Below are positions 56,190 through 64,000 of a stretch of 64,000 nt of DNA, piece after piece; positions within the stretch are counted from its first letter, which is position 1, and every line of letters starts with the position of its first letter. This DNA is from Polytrichum commune (Eukaryota; Streptophyta; Polytrichopsida; Polytrichales; Polytrichaceae), in contig OX485803.1 in NCBI GenBank assembly GCA_950295325.1, positions 3,782,001-3,846,000 on the forward strand, written 5' to 3'. A program made the translations under genes and the position numbers. The notes under the pieces are model-generated. The model was not told the DNA's origin. It was given only the letters and a program-made list of their open reading frames with translations, and ran no database searches.

Positions 56190-59100
56190 GCATTTTTGTC
56201 ATTTCAGAATACAATGTTAACGAGCAATTAACGTTGACTAATCAATTTTCGTATGAACAATGCTTGATGGGAAAATTATATTGAGGACTTCAAGTGACGT
56301 CTTCATTTTCAATTTGGGGTTGCGCTTTGAAAGGCTATTTTGAGAATGGTATATTTTGAAGGGCCAAATCGCATTTGAAGGGCATCGAAGACTTCAATCT
56401 TGAGCACTGCGCATGTTGTAGTGCATCGCTATTGATGTTTACGGGCTTTGCCAAGCATCCTGTCCTCATGGTCATTTATGATGCACACGCTTTGGGGCTG
56501 CTTTGTATATTATACTCTATCCTTGTTCCATTGGGTCATCATGAAGGAAAACTTGCCAAACAATTTGGAGAGAAAACATAAGGTTGATGGTGTTGCTGTT
56601 GGCTTCCTTCTAAAGTCCGCCATCCAAAGACCATAATCATAGCGCTTGATATTGTCACTCCTGTTTTCATTTGGAAGTACCACTCAATGCGGCACATCGA
56701 CCTACACGCAACGGGTCCCCATCACGGGTAGATCACTCTAAGGCATTTTTGTGCACCACGTGCGGCTGGGGTTTTTTTTTTGTTTTGAGGCTATTTACCT
56801 TCAAGGGCTGAATTAAAGCCTCCCTATAATTACTTGAATTTCAAAAATGGTCCATTTGTTTGCACCCTTCCATTACTTATATTGTCCAAGTCACTGTAAT
56901 TTTTTGTACTCTATATTCATTTTAAGTAATAAAAGCTAATCTACTTCCTAACGCAATTGACGAGTGTTGAGGGAAAGCATGGAAACAAAGAAGGGTGCAA
57001 ACAGTAATGCCATTGCAAACAGAGTTATGAAGAAAACACATATGAGACCATAGCAAACTAATATCATTGCAAACACTGTTATGATGAAAACACATAGGAG
57101 ATGCCAACACAAATACCATAGCGGTCATTGCAATGCAAGTGACCAAAAACACAAAGCATAGTAAAGCGGGTTTAGAATTTACAATTTAAGGTGGAGTCCA
57201 CAATGTTACAGCGCGTACAAAATAACCCCAAGTACACCACAAATAGGGTAAGGGTGGAAATAGAGGAAAAGTGTCCGTGTGTTCACAAACACAACATGCG
57301 GTTTACGAAATGTTGATCCATTTACATACCATACTCAACATACCTTCTAGGATCCTTATCTTCAGCCCCTATATTAATTTTACAAAAAAATAATGGCCCA
57401 CGTTTTATGTCCATCTAACTTACTTATAATGGGATTGTCTACATTTAATGGCCCCTTCATTATTTGGAATTCCTTTATAATTTTTATTTCAAATGATTTT
57501 AATCCTCTCTATATTATGTCGTTTTTAAAATGCACTAAGTGATCTACCCGTGTTCCCCATGCACATAACTCCTTCACCAATTGTATCACAAAGTGTGATA
57601 CGATTTCCCAAAAGGATGGGGGAACAAAGCCTCCAACATGCACATTGTGTTAGCAACATATGTGCAAAGTCATGACGTTTTAACATGGGTTACAACTTTG
57701 CAGGAGATTTTTTCAAAATATTATATTGTGTCTAACTATGGTAACCATTGGTGCAAGGTGCAATACGTGTCTAACATCCATGGAAAGGACGTGATGTGAC
57801 ATTTCATGAACGTCATGTAATTTTAGGCTTTTTAATTACCCTTCACCACATGGTTTCTTAAAGCAACAATGTAGTGCAATGACTCTTAAATGTGCAATTT
57901 GAAGATAGTACGTATGGGGCACGTGGTTTCAATCTTGTGTGCATGGGAATGTAAGGATTTTCTTGTAATCAAAGGAAGAACCCCATTTACATTTCCTTTA
58001 TGTCCTCTTGAACATCCAAGGTGCCATTATCTGGCATAGCAATCTGTAAGATGTTGTTTATCATGTTCCTCTTCACATGCATCACATCTAAGGTATGTTA
58101 TATTGACATATGTTGCAAGACAACTTAAAAACACATTGTTAGACTGCATACTCAACTAATTTACATCAACTAATTTAATTAATCCATTGACATTGCTCTC
58201 TATGTCACATTATTGGGCCTCACCAAGGATTCTACTACCCACCTGCATAATCAAGATTCACATCACTAAGATGATTAATTGTAGATAATAAGCTGGTGAG
58301 ACGCACCTCCTAATACATGAGATCCTAAAGAATGCTCCTTCGCTTGATGCCATGCCTTCAAGCTAGGTTGTCATGTGGAGGACAACCTCCATTTCCTCCC
58401 CTCCCCACACTCTTCACAGTTGTGCCTTAGAGAATCGTCTTTGGCTTTGTTGCCCATTGAAGGACATCTATGGGACTCACTAGTGGAGGAGCCATGCCCC
58501 ATTCTCAAAAAAATCAAACGCATTAGTCTCACTTTTGAAAAGATGAATAGTTTCCAAATTCATTATGATGATGGCATGCATATGTAGTCTTTCATAGATA
58601 CATATTGCCATCAATTCCATGTCTCATAATGTGGGCCAACAAACCTTTTGTCGCACACTACTAACAAGCCCTAGCCCTAGAAATTGGTCACAAGTAGACA
58701 ACCCTCAAAAGAAATCACTCTCGGTGGAGACAATCCATCTTCTAGGCACCATGCCACCACAAAGCCTTCAACTCCTCAATTAGTGGGACAAAATACACGT
58801 TGAATGTGCCAGAGGTTGGTGCATGTCGATCATGGAAAATTCAAGTTACCTTAAAAAACTTCTTTCAAATTGTAAGCAATCACATTGGGAGATTAAGGAG
58901 GAGGACCATCACTCATAGGAAACATGGGTCTGTAAGACATGAATTTTGACATTAGAGGGACATAAATGGCCAAGCTTGACATGTGTGGTCAATTGAGGTC
59001 ATTTGTATCATCTTGGACCTATCTTTCTTTTTTGGTTTTGTCACTCTCAATGTTTTATTCTCAAACATTGGTAGATTCTTCATTTTGACATGATAGTTTT

Positions 59101-59500
59101 CCAATTTATGGTCACTTTTGGGATGTAGTTTTTGTCAACGATGTCCAAGGGTAATTTTCAAATATATATCTATACATATGCCTACCTGACTCCTTGGGGA
59201 CCTTGGGTACATAGCCACCTACAAGGCTCGGCCAAGAGTGGCGGCCAATGTACTTGAAGCTTGGATCTCATGGCCCCTACTTGGATGTCCTAGCCAACAA
59301 CTCCTTGCACCACACTTATACAAGAGTGTGTTTTGAACCACTCTACATGGCAAGGCCACTTTGGGGCCGACATTGATAAACTCAAGGCCCATTATTTCTT
59401 TAACGGGTACATTATTAATGGGTAAATATTGTGAATACATTGTACTACATTCTCATATTAGTGAAATCATCTTAAAACAAATAAAATCATTTTTTTTAAA
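56190..59500. other. No recognisable gene
   Basis: AT-rich. Scattered ORFs show no resemblance to known families. Confidence 0.4.
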
Positions 59501-59705
59501 ACATAAAAACTTGCCCCTATAGATTTGTGGCCAATTCATCACAAATGACATGGACCAAATTAAATTGGTGTCTTTCAAACTAAATGTAACATCCAAACAA
59601 TTAAACATAATAACCTCTGGACCGCACACTATTCTAGTGCTCCTATGTTGGATGAATGATAGATTCACTTGTATGTGGTAATTCCCTCTCTCCCACATTA
59701 ATAAG
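59500..59705. repeat. Dispersed repeat shared with 62930-63070
   Basis: The block gcccctatagatttgtggcc..ttcatc.caaatgacatgg is direct with 63026-63070. The block tgttggatgaatga...ggtaattccctctctc is inverted relative to 62965-63020. It is probably a degraded transposon. Confidence 0.5.
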
Positions 59706-60360
59706 TTAGGAAGTTAACTTCACATCAATGAATGGGTAAATAGCAATTTGGAAGTGGGGAAATAGATTCAAAGAAGGTCTCTACACTAAACAAAAATAGA
59801 ACATGCTTTCATGAACATTCAATAATGAACATATAATCTAGCGAGTAAGTTTGAATGAATAGCCAGAAATCTAATAGGATCTTCATGGACTTTCACATAA
59901 CAAGGACATGACAAAACTCCCATCTTCTATGAAAGAAAAATAACTAAACACTATTTGTCCATATTTGCGTGGCTGCACCCATGTGGAAGCACTGACTTTA
60001 ATGACCACCACGTCATGAACCACAACAAATGTTCTGTTCCAAACATGCGCTGCAAATTGGGAGTTGATGGGAAAAGATGCAATACCTCGCAACCTCCCGA
60101 TAAAATCTGTGCTTCCCACATTTTGAGCATCGATCGATCCTCTTGTAGCTGCTTCTGAACAAGATGCATCGTGCCCTGTAAACATGCATGGATGATTTGG
60201 TAAGACAACCCAGAGGACTTCAGTAGTCTTGTTGCTGCTCACTTGGTAGTTGGCAGGGTGTTTGGTTTCGGGAGCAAAGGAGTGGCCACACTGTGTAGGA
60301 GCTCATGCTTATGTGCATTTGATGTTCCATGGGCCTTTAGCACGGTCAAAAGCACAATGA

Positions 60361-60597
60361 ATGTTTCAAGGCAGGAGAGGTGGTGGTTTGGAGGTAGCAG
60401 GATCTTATCAACCTCTCTTAGCAAGTCTCCTCAACAATTTGTCGTCCACGCTGGGTTCATCTTCAACATTGCGTGCTCGTGGGAAGTCCCAGAGTGCAAA
60501 TCCTGAGACTGGTCCACTGTGCCTAACAAATAAGATATTCATTTCACCTCCAGAAATTGTGAGGAAAATGGCTGAGCCTTTGATTTGGATTTGCTAA
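60361..60597 (+). other. Possible exon or gene relic
   Basis: This stretch is less AT-rich than its surroundings. The plus-strand frame includes GSYQPLLASLLNNLSSTLGS and RARGKSQSANPETGPLC, which looks like real protein sequence, but the minus strand is open too and I recognise no family. It may be a relic of a host gene. Confidence is low. Confidence 0.2.
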
Positions 60598-61033
60598 TCA
60601 TCTTGTCGAGTTGAATGTGATAAAGAGAAGTGCATGGACAAGAAATCTTTAGTGCATATGACCATATTATAATGGTCTCATTTAGTCGTCTCTGGAGTCT
60701 GGTGTACTCAACTGCTGCCAAAGAAGTTCCGAACCTGGAAAAGCTATAGGCCGAGCACTCTCCGTTTGGGATTTTTCGCCCCTGCTGGCATCAGAGTGAA
60801 TATCTTCCACACGCTTAGAGGCTCTCCAACTGAACTAGCAACTGCACACTGGTACTAACTACCTCTTCCTCGAATGAATCTCCTCAACCAGCGTCAAACC
60901 CAATTCCTTCTGATGAATGGGGAAGGAAGAACGAGTCACAAATTCTTGAAAGGCCTAACTGACTTAGAAGTACTGTACAGGTTATCCTTGTGAGAATAAA
61001 TAAATGATCTTGCAAATTTTGCTATCATTTCCC

Positions 61034-61145
61034 AGATATTCCTGCAACTCGGGCTCTAAGCCCAGAGTCCAGCTGCTTACCAACCTTCTGCCTGGAGAAT
61101 TGGAGGCATCATCAGTCCAGTCTATGGGTGGTCCAATAGTTGAAG
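61034..61145 (+). other. Possible exon
   Basis: A good acceptor (tttgctatcatttcccag) precedes an open stretch encoding a protein-like NLLPGELEASSVQSMGGPIV, followed by a donor-like gtaaat. No family was recognised and linkage to 60361-60597 is unproven. Confidence 0.22.
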
Positions 61146-61584
61146 GTAAATATGTGGGCACTTTCAACTTCACAAGCAATTTTGACTTTTGGATCGGATT
61201 GGGTAATGACTCATCTAGTTAGCAATCGCGGGTCACAAAGATTGTGGTCTCTCTCATAGTGGGATGTATGTCATGTGCTCTGCACTTAGGTTTATTGAGG
61301 AAGGTTGAACAAACTTGTGCATGACCCTGGTTGTTTAGAGGTAGTGGCCTTGTAAATTTATTGGGTCCCATTTGGCTATTGGTTTTGTTATATAATGGGG
61401 CCCCTTTGAACTACTATATGTGTGGAGGACATTTAAAAATGGCAAGTACTTGTATAGATAGAGTCCAATTACATCTTAAAGAGGAGGTGCAAACGAATAG
61501 AATTGCTTCCTTTATGAGGACACACGTGTCAACGAAGTGTCTCTTTGCATGTGGGGTAGTCTGCCTCCTTTCGATGTTGGACTC

Positions 61585-61587
<3 letters not shown>

Positions 61588-61630
<43 letters not shown>
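61588..61630. repeat. (GA)n microsatellite
   Basis: About 20 uninterrupted GA units. Confidence 0.95.
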
Positions 61631-61631
<1 letters not shown>

Positions 61632-61683
61632 TTCTAAATTGACACTATAATATTATCCCCAATTTTTTTAGTGTGCTTAACTT

Positions 61684-62381
61684 GAGGGGTAGACTCTTCA
61701 TTGAAAACCTAAATGATATGCGTGGGTGATTCTGAAACACACCCCCTATATACAAGAAAAATATAGAGAAAATTAAAATATATGGATAGTACTGGTAGCT
61801 TGAAGATGGACTTGTGTATTTATATTAAGCTTTTCAATTTACTTTGATGAATGACTCCACTACGTACTAGAGTATTTACCATGAAATTAATAGGCCTTTA
61901 TTACATATATTGTTAACTTTCAATTTCTAGTGAGAAAGTTACAGAAGAAATTTTCATCCATAGGATGTAACTCATAATAATCCATGTTTGCTGAAGCTAA
62001 CGTAATAATATCATCTAAATTTACCATCACATGATTAGTTGAATCATAAAACTATTTGGACTCAATTTGTACAAACCTAGAACTCAAATGCAAACCCTAA
62101 CCAAATTGGACTGGGTAGTCATTGCGGATGATTATTATATGACAACAATGGATGTAAAATGTAAAATGGATGAAATTAGCATATCTATTGTAAAAAAAAA
62201 TCTCTAAACCCTAGGAACCCTTTTGTACATCTAAATTTATTAATAGCCTTTTTGAATGTAGACGCTAAAGAAAAAATGATACCTCTCCCTTAGATATACT
62301 ATGTACGCTAATGCCTTTGATAATACCCCTTTTCACACTCACATTAGTTTGTACATGTTATAAAGAGTCCGCCTCTTGGGG
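61684..62381. mobile_element. MULE-type non-autonomous element, older copy
   Basis: The ends GAGGGGTAGACTCTTCATTG and ATAAAGAGTCCGCCTCTTGG are diverged inverted repeats of the 54020-54746 family. The interior aligns block for block (ctatatacaagaa, atggacttgtg.atttata, gagaaagtta). The flanking 9-mers GCTTAACTT and GCTTAATGT match at 7 of 9 positions. Confidence 0.75.
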
Positions 62382-64000
62382 GCTTAATGTGCTAAACAAT
62401 GTGGCCCACAATGTATTCCACTATCAATATAACAGTTATACCTAACTAAAAATATGTGGGCAGTGAACTTGGAGAGAGAGAGAGAGATTCTTAATTCACC
62501 ATACAACCCAGGTGGAAACTCTACCCTTAAGATCATGTTTTTAAATCACTTCTAATGCTTCTATCTAATTGATGACTTGTTATTTCAAAAAAGAAATTGT
62601 GACATGATGCTTGGGAAGAGGGCATTCAGAGTTGCAAATTACACTTTCGAATGTCATTTAAGAAATAATTGGAGACAAACTTACTGAAATATAGGTAACC
62701 ATCCAAACTCCATAGGTATTTAATTTCACGATTAAGAAAATTTGTAAATCGTTTAGCATTGATTTTCTTAAACGATGCTCATAACGTGAATGCAACTTCA
62801 ACATGATGCTTCTAAGAAATGGTTAAGTAGCTCCAACCAAATTCTAAAGAAAGTGAGCCATGTGAGTGCTTTAAATAGTTACTACCCCAAACCATAAGTT
62901 GATGGCACATCACAACAAAGCATAATTGGGGCACAATCCAACATGTCAAGTGAGCAACTGCCCTATGGCACAAAGAGAGGGAATTATTGTATATGAGCGT
63001 ACCTCTCATTCATCCAACATAAAAATGTGTCCCCTATAAGTTTGTGGTCGATTCATCTCAAATGACATGGGGGCACAAGCAAGGTCGAGTGATAGCTCTT
63101 GTACAAGGCCAAGTTATTTATGTTGACAATTTGTTTCAAGAAAAGTTTACATATTTTAGAAGGTGGTGCAAGTGGTATACAAATATGTGATATTGAACAA
63201 GTAATTGTTTAATTTTTAAAAATATGATAAAATACATTAAATTGATGTTTTTCTACAAATTTTTGTATGTTGCCCTAAATTTTATAATGAATTCAATGAA
63301 TATGAAAAAAAAATCCAACTTCAAAATATTTAAGGTCATGATATCTATGTCCAAAATTAGAATTAGCCACTACCTTTTGAGCATTGCTTTTAATAATAAC
63401 TTTTGAAGATCTCATCATGATATTCCTTGAGTATCTAACACAACAATAAAAGGTTGCCATGAAAAAAAATTCCAACTTAAACAACACTTTGCTACTACTT
63501 TTAGGTGTTTGACCAAAAAAATCATGGTTTTAGTATGCCAGAGCACTTTTTTCGTACACTTGACCATGCTTGCCCATAGACTACACTAATTCAAGGTCTT
63601 TAAAATCAATTTCAGTGTCAAATCAACTAAGCATAAGTAATCTCATGGATGCATATTAATTCATGACTTTTGTGTAGAGTTCATGCACCCAAAATTGATC
63701 ACTTAAGAGCATCTGCACCAAATTCGGAGAAGTATAAGGCGGTGCAAATTTTTATTCGTGTGGGAAGATAGAAATCAAGCAGGGTTGTCTATTGTGTCGT
63801 GACGGAGGCTAATCTCGGCACGACATTATGCCGGATGATGTCTTTATCCTGACGGACTTAAATTTTACCAAATTTTGTGTGTAATTACATTACCCCATTT
63901 CCGACACGTAGGATGTAAGATGTCCACGTGTGATGACATGCCAACAAAGTAGAGGTAAAGTGGGGAAAAAATTACTAGCGCCCATCCGCCCCCACGTCCG
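62382..64000. other. No recognisable gene
   Basis: AT-rich apart from the repeat shared with 59500-59705. Base composition rises in GC near 63760-64000, where a gene or element could begin beyond the edge, but nothing is identifiable. Confidence 0.4.

Overview
The window looks like an intergenic, repeat-dominated stretch of a large land-plant nuclear genome. The evidence is AT-rich non-coding DNA, plant-type PIF/Harbinger, hAT and Mutator-like (MULE) transposons with many MITEs, solo LTRs with 5-bp target duplications, and a plant-like tRNA-Asp sequence. I found no convincing intact host protein gene. The species cannot be fixed from the sequence; a fern, lycophyte or gymnosperm-type genome would fit, but this is inference.

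The centrepiece is one very large non-LTR retrotransposon on the minus strand, 14103-29380, flanked by an exact 12-bp duplication (TCCAGGATGACA at 14091-14102 and 29381-29392). Two solo LTRs have inserted into its first ORF, each with a perfect 5-bp target duplication (GTTAC and ATGTG). Removing both LTRs and one copy of each duplication leaves an element of about 12.5 kb whose ORF1 reads in a single frame for about 1,590 codons: a long disordered S/T/P/H/Q-rich region, then RRM-like modules and a helical tail. ORF2 (21328-14270, about 2,350 codons) starts with a 60-residue leader ending in a viral-type 2A motif (GDIETNPGP). It continues with an APE endonuclease, a reverse transcriptase, a linker, a PCIF1-like methyltransferase-like segment, RNase H, a CCHC knuckle and a C-terminal restriction-like (PD-E..K) endonuclease. 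Carrying APE, RNase H and restriction-like endonuclease together is the hallmark of the Dualen/RandI group described from green algae. This copy is dead: its in-frame stops are all explainable as C-to-T changes of CAA, CAG or CGA codons, and two poly-C tracts shift the frame and then restore it.

Left flank (1-14090): an inverted dispersed repeat at the edge, MITEs, a solo LTR (3509-5149), a decayed PIF/Harbinger element (5852 to about 9045) holding two nested insertions, a Tourist-like MITE, two further MITE copies, and a decayed hAT transposase (about 10700-12065).

Right flank (29400-64000): a Tourist-like MITE, a second decayed hAT transposase (about 30640-31985), a foldback hairpin (34605-34750), an hAT-type MITE with an 8-bp duplication, a longer PIF/Harbinger element (about 38.7-43.5 kb) with convergent Myb/trihelix-like and transposase remnants, Harbinger MITEs, a short LINE remnant, MULE-type elements with 9-bp duplications, a degenerate tRNA-Asp, and weak possible exons near 60.3-61.1 kb. 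Most of the remaining sequence shows nothing recognisable.
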